Under the pieces are notes generated by a model. The model was not told the origin of the DNA and did no database searches. It was given only the letters and a program-made list of their open reading frames with translations. A stretch of DNA of 64,000 nt from Syngnathus acus. Taxonomy: Eukaryota > Chordata > Actinopteri > Syngnathiformes > Syngnathidae. The translations under genes were made by a program, and so were the position numbers. Location: contig NC_051098.1 in the NCBI RefSeq assembly GCF_901709675.1, positions 14,999,464-15,063,463 of the forward strand, written 5' to 3'. This document shows positions 11,907 to 21,947 of this stretch, piece by piece (positions within the stretch are counted from its first letter, which is position 1; each line of letters starts with the position of its first letter).

Positions 11907-14782
11907 TCAAAGGGTTTTTGGTGGTATTCTTCCCATGAGATGTTTTTTGGAGTTTTGCTCTGGCCTGAAGATAATAATGTAGCATTTTGGAACAAATATG
12001 CAAGCCAGCAATCCAAAACTAGAGGCCAGGATGGCAAAAATCTCCACGGCAACTGTGAACTTGCCAGGGGAACTGACATAGGCGGGGATGAAGGCGATCC
12101 ACACTGCGCAGAATATCAGCATGCTGAACGTGATTAGCTTGGCTTCATTAAAACTGTCCGGAAGCTTCCGGGCCAGAAAAGCGAGTAGGAAACACAAGAG
12201 GGCCAGAAATCCGATGTAACCCAACACGCCCCAAAACCCGATTGCGGAACCCAGCGCACATTCAAGGATGATCTTCTCCTTGTAGTATTTCAGATTCATA
12301 GCAGGGAATGGTGGATTTGTACAAAGCCAAATGATACAGAACAGAACCTGAACCAGAGTGAGAACCAGAACACCAAGCCTCTGCTGTAACGGCCCAAACA
12401 TTTTCACATTCTTACCTGGCAACGTAGCTCGGAAAACCATCAGCACCACCACGGTTTTGCCCAGAACGCAAGAAATACAGAGTACAAAAGTGATACCGAA
12501 GGCCGTGTGGCGCAACATGCAGGACCACTCGGTGGGCCGACCGATGAAGGTCAGAGAGCAGAGGAAGCACAGTTTCAAGGAGATGAGTAGCAGGAAGCTC
12601 AACTCAGAGTTGTTGGCCTTGATGATGGGAGTGTCTTTATGCTTTAGAAATATGAGGAACGTCAGAAAAGCTAAAAACACACCCACGCAGCTTAACCCGG
12701 TTAAAAGCGCACCCATGATCTCTTCATAAGAAAGATACTCGGTGGGTTTTGGAAGGCAACGGTCTTTCTCGGCATTGGGCCAGAATTCCGCTGGACATGT
12801 CAAACAGTCGGGAGAATCTGGAAACACACGTGTCATTGAATGATGCCCGAAACAAGTTCGACTTTGATTCCCATACCTGTCTGATTACTTATTGTCCCCT
12901 CAGGGCATTCGAAGCAGTCAAAGCAGCATATGGGCTTGTTCTTGTTGATGGCCTTGCGGGTCCCAGGAGGACACGGTTCCCTGCACACGGACCGGGGAAC
13001 CTGGACGAGCAAAACAAAGCGGCAATGGGAAAACATTTTAAAAAAAACTTAAAGCTCATCACTTTACCTTGGGGCTGTTTCCTCCCCAGACTATTTTGGC
13101 ATCTTCCTTCAGTTTAAACTTCCGACCCTCAGGAAAAGACGTGTCATACCGGCCGATGTTCACAATCTCAACCGTGTCGTTGTCGCTTATGTGCCAGTTG
13201 ACTAAGTCGTACTGGACCATGGAGTCGCCGTTATCGTCGAAGAATACCTTGGCCCCGTACTGAGTTGTGAAATTCACGTACCTAAGGTGCTCCCATACCT
13301 ACAAAGACATTTCAGAAAATAAAAATTACCAGACAACACATTTTTACATTCCGAGTTGGATCCTGTGTGTTCTCTCCTTACCATCTTAGGTTGGACCTCG
13401 CTCTTGTTCACGCAGGGACTTCCTGTGGTTGGATTGGCTCCATTTTCACATTGCAACAAAGCGTCAAGTGCATACGCGACCGAGTACACGGCTTTGTACA
13501 CGTTACTCGTGGCCCTGAAGTGGCTCACGTCCGTGTAGTCACTAGAGACCGCCTTCAGGTCCTCCCTGCCGGTGCACAGGGTTGACGTGTTGGAGGGAGA
13601 AAAGCTGCAGTCAAAGAACTTCTCCCAGAAAGCTTTTATGATGTCGCTCTGGGGCTTCAAGTCGAGCAGGAAGTCGTCCAGCCCGGGAATGGAAGCCCCT
13701 GGAAGCGCAAAACCCATGGCCCCTTGGAGAATATTCCTGCTCTCCACCGAAGCCAGGTCCTGTTGCGTGATCCAGGCCTCGCTGCCGACCCAGTGCTTTC
13801 CGCTGATATTGTAAGCGGCCATTTTAGATAAGAAGGACTTGGTGTAGGATAAGGACATGAACAGCAGAACCACTTTTGATGACGATTCCCTCAGCATCTT
13901 CACAATGGCCTCATGTGTTTCTCTGGAGGTCTTTTTGTAAACGAGCCGATATTCAACACAAATATTTTCCTTCTTTGCTTCAACCATAAATTCAGTCGTG
14001 CCTTCATCAGCATACAAGGTTGCACTATAAATGATCCCCACCCAGCGCCAATCGAAGGACTTCATGAGCTGCACCAGCCCCAGCACCTGAAAGCGGTCGC
14101 TCGGCACCGTTCTGAAGAAGGTGGGGTACAGGGTCTTATCCGATAAACAAGCACACGTTGAAAGATGGCTGACCTTCAGGTGAAATCAAAGAAACACATT
14201 CATTCTATTACCCGTCCATTTTCCGGACCTCATCCGAGAAGCACCTCACCTGCGGAATGGACAAGGGGCTCAGAAGGAGGTTGATATCCTCGCTCACTCC
14301 GGACGACGAGTGACCGAGGAGAGCTTGGATTCGCCCCCTGCAATCGGACTCATCCTGGCTGATGGCTTCTATGGCCGCTCGGATCAAGTTCTCGCTCCCG
14401 CAGCCGCTGTAGATCCGATAGCCCAGACTGACTCCCGGCAGGAGCTGCGAGTTCCTGTTGATCTCCTCCACCGTGAACATCACAGTGCGGACAAACTTCA
14501 GCTCTCTGTCATTCCACCTGTAAGCCAGTTTAAGCGTTAGGCGTGTGGACGTTAGATGGAGCTTGTCACCTTTACTTACTTAACGCAGTACGAATGAGGG
14601 ACCGCCTCGTAGTCATGGGTGTCTAATATTCGAGTCCTTGCCAGGGAAAAAATGCCTCCTATCAGAAGATCCCCTTCCTTTGAGAACTCCAAGAAACCTG
14701 TCTGCCCAATCAATTTGCATGTTTGGTCGTCTGCCTTTGAGTTTGCCAGCAAGACGATGAAGATGAAAGTGAACCAACCCAT
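11907..14782 (-). CDS. OlfC/V2R-like family C receptor, gene C (6 coding exons)
   Basis: Family C olfactory GPCR, 842 residues. Exons: 14782-14580, 14517-14250, 14173-13382, 13298-13068, 13000-12877, 12817-11907, all in phase. The start is set at MGWFTFIF rather than the in-frame ATG at 14815, because a TATA box at 14834-14839 puts transcription start near 14808 and the hydrophobic signal begins here. Ligand domain: [35 protein letters not shown]. Linker CCFDCFEC. Seven helices with [34 protein letters not shown] and FIPAYVSS, ending just after KKHLMGR. Odd: the pocket loop that is NDYG-like in the other genes is ATLYADEG, and the serine loop is SSSGVSED, so ligand preference is probably changed. 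Confidence 0.92.
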
Positions 14783-14833
14783 CGTCGGCCGCCCTCCTCT
14801 TCGCTGATGCAACACTGACCCCGCGAGCTGACC

Positions 14834-14839
14834 TTTATA
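14834..14839 (-). promoter_or_regulatory. TATA box of gene C
   Basis: TATAAA on the minus strand, 52 bp before the chosen start codon and only 19 bp before the upstream in-frame ATG at 14815, which argues against that ATG. Confidence 0.65.
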
Positions 14840-15704
14840 ACCAACACAGCAGCCAATGTGCGCTTTCTGACAATTCCCAAATGAATACTGCTTGCTTTTC
14901 AGTGGTTAGTATTTTGTTTTGGTGGCTGGCAGATAAGCTGTATCACCCAAAAAAAAACAAATGTTTATTATAGTTCATTATTTTCAATTAATTAGACAAA
15001 AGGTCAATTGATTATTCCAGCACAATGTCATAAAATACTTTTACAGCATTATTTATTAATTTTTTTGTTGAATGTACTGTTGTCCTATAGTCTCTGGGTT
15101 ATATACATTTTTGTTCATTACCCATACCTTTTTTTTTTTTACTGTATGAGTCACAACAGACTTCATGACTTTTGTCTGGTGGCCTTTGTTTGATGTTAAG
15201 ATAGAAAAAAAAAGTAATGTGTATGCGATAAAATATTTCTTACTACAATAGTCTGGTGAAGTGGAAAACATTTAATTATGATGGGTACAAAAAATGTGTT
15301 TGTCCTTTACAAATATCAACTGAGTTGTTGTAAACAATTTAATTGGACATTCAGAATTACCATCATAAAAGAACGATGTACGATAATGTCAGTCACAAAT
15401 TTTTCGTCAGGCCTTGTTAAGTTTTAAGTTTATGCATTTTTTTTTCGTGTACCACTGTAATTTATGCTAAGTCATTTCTTTCAAGCCTAATTATCAATAC
15501 ACAGGAAAACATGAGTTTATAGACAAACATTTTTAACCACGCTATGAAAAAGCCCCACCTTGAGGTTGCCTATTTTTTCCTCAACACATTTTAGACACAA
15601 ATATCCCTGATATAAACATTTGATAAACAGACGCCCATGAATGCTGTGAAATATTCTCAAGTCTTGAATGTTTTGGTATGCAAACTTGCTTCTTTCCAAC
15701 ATTG
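14840..15704. other. Intergenic spacer between gene C and the candidate gene
   Basis: AT-rich sequence with T and A runs. The minus-strand ORF 15517-15927 overlaps the candidate gene's last exon in another frame and I do not accept it. Confidence 0.5.
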
Positions 15705-17250
15705 TCACATTATTTGATTTATCTTCACAACCAGCACGTATTTTATTGGCACTCTCGAGCCGTGCATACGGGCGACCAGCTCCACATGTAAGACGACGCT
15801 TATGGGAGTCAGCTGTGTCCAGAACCCGAGAACCAACATGGACAATGACGTAAACAAACAGTATAAAAGAGACACCAAGTCCGAGTGGTCCAACATAGAC
15901 CAGAGTTGTAATGTCTCCACGGCACAATAAGCAGCCCGACAGGAGATGAGCAGAAGTGAATTTTTACCCAAGGAAGACTTGAAGCAGCCAACTAAGCTTA
16001 TCCAGAACCTCTGGGAGGACGGACGGATGCTAACAGGCGATGGAATCCAGCATAGTTTCAAAGAAAGAAACGTCACAATGGTGGTGTTGCCGGTTCTGAT
16101 CGGTGATGTTTTCATTCTGGTGATGTGAAGCCACGCCAGTAAAACAGCGGCCAGAAACACCCTCCCGACCCATCTGCTGGTATCGGACCTCCCTGGGCTG
16201 AATTTGATTGTGTCTGTGGAGAAGAAATTAGCGTGTTGGACGGGATCTTCAGAAACATTTTGACTTTCTCTTCCCGTCTGTTGTTACCTGATCTTGTGAG
16301 AAAGGAACCTTTTGGAGAGAGAGTTGGAAAGGTTCCTGACCGGATCTGCAATAACGGTACCTAACGGTACGGTAGAAGACAAAGTCCACTTTTGGAAGAT
16401 GGACACAACAGAGACTCTTTTTGTCCTCAGAGCAATAAAAGCACATAAATTGTATCAAATGATTTTTTTCTGGAGGAAATTTTAGAGGCAAAACCTGCTC
16501 ACAGCAGACCCGGATGTCAACCCTGAGGATTCCTCCGTCCCCAAACTTGAGCTGGAGTACACATGCGGATAACCACGTACGACTTTCCCGGAATGATCTT
16601 TCCTCGATGATGTGATCGGGGTCATCGTCCACGTTTTGGAGGTCCAAGATGATAAACCTGCTGCCAATCAGATGTCTGCTGGAATATTTGCCGTTTATCT
16701 GCACAGATTTCAAAATCGGAATGAAGATAAACAGAAGCAACTTGCGCATGTGACTCTCTTACTCACATGCATCAACACATTTTTAATCGGCTGAAGACGC
16801 AATAGTCGGAATGTATGCTGCTTCCTTGCAGTTATTTCTTCTTGATCATCGTGCATCAGAAGTCCAGCAAGGTGTGTGTTCTTCAATGTAGCATTTCTTC
16901 TGAAGAAGATCCTGAGCGGGACAAAAGTCTTCGTAAGAGATCTAAACAGGTATGGAGTCTCTGTTTAGTGCAAAAGGACAATGAGATAGCTGCAATTATT
17001 GCACTACAAAAGTAAAAATTAGGCCATCGTCATTCAAGCTGCTACATGTTGGGTTGCAGATGATTCCGTTGATGGTGTCCAGATCCTTGAGAAAAAACAG
17101 AGAGAATGTCACTTACCTGTCACAGGCTAGCTTAGTTTGATGGAGAACATGAGGCGACATATTGGAGCCTTCACGGTAGACATGACGAGAGCTGCCCAGT
17201 GACACCTTCCAAGTGAGCAGTGCCAGAAAGACCAACGCCACTGATGTCAT
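15705..17250 (-). CDS. Unrecognised candidate gene: secreted/type I membrane protein, possibly broken
   Basis: Not an OlfC. It has a TATA box (17302-17309), and an ATG at 17250 opens a clear signal peptide (MTSVALVFLALLTWKVSLG). Four exons join in phase: 17250-17117 (donor GTAAGT), 17085-17046, 16928-16767 and 16698-16495. A 500-bp open frame, 16197-15705, after a good acceptor encodes one membrane helix (RVFLAAVLLAWLH) and about 140 cytoplasmic residues. I could not join 16495 to 16197 without a frame break, so the middle exons are misplaced or the gene is decaying. The tail has short hydrophobic strands and a DLxxLxxxLF helix in an order that faintly recalls the SEFIR domain of IL-17 receptors; that is a guess. 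What I see is promoter, signal peptide, helix and splice signals. Confidence 0.35.
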
Positions 17251-17301
17251 CTCAGATATTCGCCTTTGGCACAGTCCGCCTTCTTCCGAGGGGGGCCTGA
17301 C

Positions 17302-17309
17302 TTTTTATA
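17302..17309 (-). promoter_or_regulatory. TATA box of the candidate gene between C and D
   Basis: TATAAAAA on the minus strand, about 52 bp upstream of the ATG at 17250; predicted start site near 17275. Confidence 0.55.
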
Positions 17310-17621
17310 GCATCCTGACTGCCATCCAGGAGTAGGAGGCAACCTTGATGGCCGTTCTCCAAGCACAAAACTTAAGGAAATCATGTGACAGGAATTGACC
17401 CAGTGCACGCCTTTTACGATTGATTATTTGGTGGTCAGATCGTGGCTTGAGCGTCCTACAGTTCCTGCCCGGGAAGAACATTGGCGTGTTGGAGCAACCT
17501 TTCTACTCACTCACCCTTCTGTTATTTCAAAGGGGAACACTAATAGTTTGTGGTTTGACGTTGAAACATATTTTTCATGATGTCAGTCCTGGAACTTTCT
17601 TGACACACACCATTGAATTAA

Positions 17622-17798
17622 AAATATAATATAATATAATATAATAGAATAGAATAGAATAGAATAGAATAGAATATAGCATAGCATAGCATAGCATAAT
17701 ATAACATAAACAAATATAACATAACATAACATAATATAACATAAACAAATATAACATAACATAATATAACATAACATCACATAACATAATATAATATA
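17622..17798. repeat. AT-rich pentanucleotide repeat (ATAAT/AATAG/ATAAC)n
   Basis: About 175 bp of five-base units with drifting sequence: first TATAA, then AATAG, GCATA and ATAAC units. The Tyr/Leu/Met-rich ORFs here are artefacts of the repeat. Confidence 0.9.
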
Positions 17799-18832
17799 AT
17801 TCAGCTTTTATTTATGTCACATCATCTTAATTTTGTTTTGAGTGCCATGGATTGAACAAGAGAAGCGGAACAACTCACCACTACAAACTCCGTCAGTGAA
17901 AATTATCGTGATGGAACAGAAACAGGTTTTGCCCCAAACTGCTTCCACAATAATGGAAGCATTATTCATTTTGACTGGGACAAAAATGCAATATTTTTGA
18001 ACTATGATTATTTGAATAGAACTACACAGAGACTGCACACCTTATTAAAAAGTGGATCAATAGCAAGCAGGCCTTTAGGTCAAAACCGGAGAAAAACAGT
18101 CAAGGGAATAAATGAGAGAACCAAGCAAGCTCTTAATTGGCATAAAGCAGACAAGCATGTTGTGATGAGCGAGTTAATGAACATGGATTCTTATTTTCTG
18201 CTCGAGGCAACATGCCACCTGTTGTTCAAGTTGTTGTGGAAGGATGAAGCAACATTGTTTCATTTTTTGCCTGATGCCTTTTGTCCTCTCCCTGTGGGCC
18301 GGTACCTTCGGGTAAAAAGGTTCCAAGATGAGGATGTGTTCATCTCCCACTGGTCTCCTTTCGTCTTTGTTTTTTTTTTTTAATTGTAGTACAACGTGTC
18401 CTGTTGCATCATTGTTCATTTGAACTTGAGACAGGCTGTCAAGGGATTCGGAGGTGGATGTGCATTTGTTTTTTACATCAAAAAATCTTCATGATCTTTT
18501 GTATGATCATTTTAAAATATTTATTTAAATTTTTTAATGACTTTAATTTAACAAGAAAAAATTTACCTTTAGTACCGAAGGATAAAAAAAACATGTAGAG
18601 AAAATGTATTCATTTCGAATGTCAGAATGAATGAAATGCATACAGTATATTTGCTCTCAAATAAATGTGCATTTAATTTTAAAATTCTTAATACTTTAAT
18701 TCAACAAGCCACAATTTCTACCTTGATGACCAAAGGATTAAAAGACACGCAGAGTAAATTGATTTCATTTATTTTTAATGGCAGAATGGATGAAATGCAT
18801 ACATACACAAAAACTCACATTTTATTATTTAT
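17799..18832. other. Intergenic spacer upstream of the gene D 3' end
   Basis: I see no coding exon. The ORFs 17997-18383 and 18174-18419 overlap on opposite strands and have no family features. Confidence 0.5.
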
Positions 18833-18841
18833 TTATTTATT
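18821..18841 (-). other. Polyadenylation signals overlapping the gene D stop codon
   Basis: An ATTT repeat on the plus strand gives several AATAAA hexamers on the minus strand. The first, 18836-18841, encodes the last two residues (Asn-Lys) directly before the TAA stop. Confidence 0.5.
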
Positions 18842-21743
18842 TGACTTCCCCATGATGTGTCTCTTTGTGTTCTTCTCAGGCCTGAACAATATGATGAAGC
18901 ATTTAGGTATAAAAATGCAAAACAGTAATCCATAACTTGAGGCCTGGATAGCAAATATCTCCACAGCCACAGTGAATTTTCCCGGAGAGCTGATATAAGC
19001 CAGTACGAAGGCGATCCAAACTGCACAAAATGTTAACATACTGAAAGTGATCAGCTTAGCTTCGTTGAAATGATCAGGAAGCTTTCGAGCTAAGAAAGCA
19101 ATGACGAAGCACAAAATGGCCAGGACGCCAATGTATCCTAAAACAGCCCAGAAACCCAAAACGGAGCCCAGTTGACACTCCAGGATGATTCTATCCGGAT
19201 AGAGTATCATATTCCTAAACGGGAAAGGAGGTTTAATGGTTAGCCAAAGTATGCAGATGACCACTTGGATGAGGGTGAACATCACCACGCAAAGTCTCTG
19301 CTGCGTGGGTCCGAACCACTTCAAGAGCTTACTTCCAGGGAGGGAAGCTTTAAAAGCCATCAAGACCAGGATGGTCTTCCCCAGAACGCAGGAGATGCAA
19401 AGCACAAAAGTAATACCGAAGGCCGTGTGCCGCAGCATGCAGGACCACCGGGTGGGCCGACCGATGAAGGTGAGCGAGCACAGGAAGCACAACGTTAAGG
19501 AGAAGAGAAGTAGGAAGCTCAACTCGGAGTTGTTTGCGCGAACCAGCGCCGTTTCTTTGTGGCAGTAAAAGACGATCGTCGTCAACGTGGTCAGAAACAC
19601 TCCGAGCAAGGAAAACAAGGTTAGAAGAGTTCCCAGGATTTCTCCATAGGTCAAGAACTCGATTCCTTTTGGGATGCAGGCATCTCTGTGCTCATTGGAC
19701 CAGAACTCTGGTGAGCATTTCATGCAGTGGATAGAATCTGGAAGCAGAAGAGTTTTTGTTTACATTAATACCAACGTTTTTGTTCATTATGCCACATCTG
19801 GTTGAATTACCCGTTGAGTTACTGATTTCTCCTGCGGGACACATGATGCAGTCATAGCAACACACTGGACGTCCTTTCTGGAGAACCTTGTGGCTTCCTG
19901 GAAGACAGCTCTGACTGCACACTGACACGGGCACCTGTCACCCAAACACACAATTCCCGTACTTCCTCCAGAATACACAAGTAAAGCATCGCAAACCTCG
20001 CTTCACCTCGGCGCCTCCGTTTCCCCACACCACTGGCACGTCACTCATGACGAACTGATGGCCGCCCGTCTTGGAAGCGTCATAAATGCCAACCGTCACC
20101 GCTTCCATGGTGCCTTTGTTTGTCATCTGCAAATTGACCAGTTCGTATCTTGCTGGCGAGTCGCCGTTACTGTCAAAATATACCCTCTCCCCTCCTGGGG
20201 TAGTATAGTTCACCATGCTGAGATACTCCAGGACCTGGTAAAGGATATTAAAGGACATTTGAAGTGGTTTGAGCGTACATTTAAAGAATCGACTCCTCAC
20301 CTGCCATGGCTGAATTTGTGCTGGATCGGCACAACTCCCATCGGGAAAGGGCCCTCGCCCTTCTTCACACTTGAGTAGGGCATCAAGGGCATGGGCCACC
20401 GAATAGACGGACTTGTAGACATTGTTGGTAAACCTCAACTCGGACAAGTCTGTGAATTGGAGGTCTCGCAAGCTCTCCAGGCCGCTGCAGGGCTTCTGTC
20501 GTCCCGCCTCGGTTGCGTTCAGGGAGCAGTCGAAGACGCCCTCCCAGAAGTCGTGCACAAAACGGCTGTTAGGGAACCACGAGGGGCGAAGGTTGCACAG
20601 GTGCTCCTCCAGCCCGGGGATCGGAGCCCTGGTGACGGTGAAGCCCAGCGAGCCCACCAGGACGCTGTGCCCCTCGCTGTCAGCCAGGGAGGGATCCGTA
20701 ATCCAAGCTTCGCTGCCCACCCACTGCACACCTGTAACATTCCGCTCGTACAGCTCCTTAGCCAGCAACTTAATTTCTCGGTGAGACATAAAAGCCAAAA
20801 TCACTTTAGAAAAAGCACTTTGGATTTTGGATGTTATCCTCTGCAGATCGGCCGGTGGACCAGAGGAGGAGAAGGCATCCGAATACTCAATGCACACGCC
20901 GTATTCTTGGGCGGCCTGGGTGAAGGCAGCGATGCCGTTGAGGCCGTACTCATTCTCCACGGCTATGACTCCGATCCAGGTCCAGCCCAAGTACTTGACC
21001 AGCTTTGCTACTGCTTGGCTTTGGTAGTAGTCACTGGGAATGGTTCTGAAAAAGGTCGGGTACTCTTTCCTGTTGCTGAGACAGGCACAAGTAGCAAAAT
21101 GGCTGATCTGTAATCACAAGGACAAATGATGCTGTGATAACGTATTTTTATTTAACATTGATGTCACAGAGACACTTCTTACCACCGGAACATGGAATCG
21201 CCCAACAACTGGTGCAAATGCGATGGTTGGTGTGGATCCTGAATGTCCCAGGATGGCTCGCACCGTCTCGGTTTTGGTGCAGTTTTCATCGCCGACTTCT
21301 CCCTTAAGGCCACTCAGCAACGCCATCGCGGCTCTCAGAATATCCATCGTCCCGCAGTCGTCGTAGATCTTGTAACCCAACTTGATGCCAGGTAGCATGT
21401 CTGGGTTTTTGTTGATCTCATTGATGGCGAAAATCATTGCCTGAGCAAATTTAAATTCCCTGAAATTGATACTGGGATGGCAAAGAATACACTTATAAAT
21501 ACAAGCAAGACAGACTTCAACAGTATCAAACAGGACGTACTTTTTACATAACCGCACTTCTGGAATCACTTGAAATGTATCAACCACATAATCCTGCCCT
21601 GTGCGGAATGAGAAAATGCCTCCGATGACAACATCGCCGTCCTGCGCCAGCTCAGGCGGGAGCGGTGGTCCTTGCATGCGGCATACACACTCCACCCTCT
21701 TCTCGGTTAGCAGCACCAGCATCAGCAGGCTCAACAATGACAT
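18833..21743 (-). CDS. OlfC/V2R-like family C receptor, gene D (6 coding exons)
   Basis: Family C olfactory GPCR, 851 residues. Exons: 21743-21541, 21471-21183, 21107-20301, 20234-20007, 19934-19811, 19737-18833, all in phase. Signal peptide [12 protein letters not shown], then [37 protein letters not shown] and GSEAWI in the ligand domain. Linker CCYDCIMC. Seven helices with [34 protein letters not shown]. Odd: two positions shared by the other five genes are changed, FVLAY for F(I/V)PAY and AIQASS for AILAS, each a single-base change. Also odd: the last codons and stop (AAT AAA TAA) coincide with a polyadenylation hexamer. A TATA box lies about 41 bp upstream of the ATG. Confidence 0.92.
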
Positions 21744-21783
21744 CGTGTCACTGTGCGGACCAGCCGGCCGGCACTCAACGTGG

Positions 21784-21790
21784 TTTTATA
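21784..21790 (-). promoter_or_regulatory. TATA box of gene D
   Basis: TATAAAA on the minus strand, 41 bp before the ATG; predicts a 5'UTR of only about 15 bases. Confidence 0.65.
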
Positions 21791-21889
21791 CACCCAGGAG
21801 GGAGAAGTTGTCATGGTTTGTTATCTCATACCTCAGGAGACCACAAGAAACCAAACAAACCCAAATGTGTTCATAGTGCAAGTCTGGAT

Positions 21890-21895
21890 TTTATT
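21890..21895 (-). other. Polyadenylation signal AATAAA of gene E
   Basis: TTTATT on the plus strand, 53 bp beyond the gene E stop. Only about 100 bp separates it from the gene D TATA box. Confidence 0.65.
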
Positions 21896-21947
21896 TGATT
21901 TGGATGTGACAATTGGCTCTATAAGTAATCAATATTTCTATTATGAC

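Noticed and set aside
15517-15927. ORF with a phrase (YQNIQDLRIF) resembling part of IL-17 receptor A
   Set aside because: It is in a different frame from the candidate gene's membrane exon, in AT-rich sequence, and the match is too short; I do not use it as evidence.
17575-17787. Leu/Tyr/Met-rich ORFs that look like membrane proteins
   Set aside because: They arise from an AT-rich pentanucleotide repeat.
20391-21113. 240-residue plus-strand ORF
   Set aside because: Antisense shadow of gene D exon 3.
21114-21743. Gene D exons 1 and 2 as one continuous 209-residue ORF
   Set aside because: The intron 21472-21540 happens to lack stops, but it has a good donor and acceptor, and removing it restores the family sequence.
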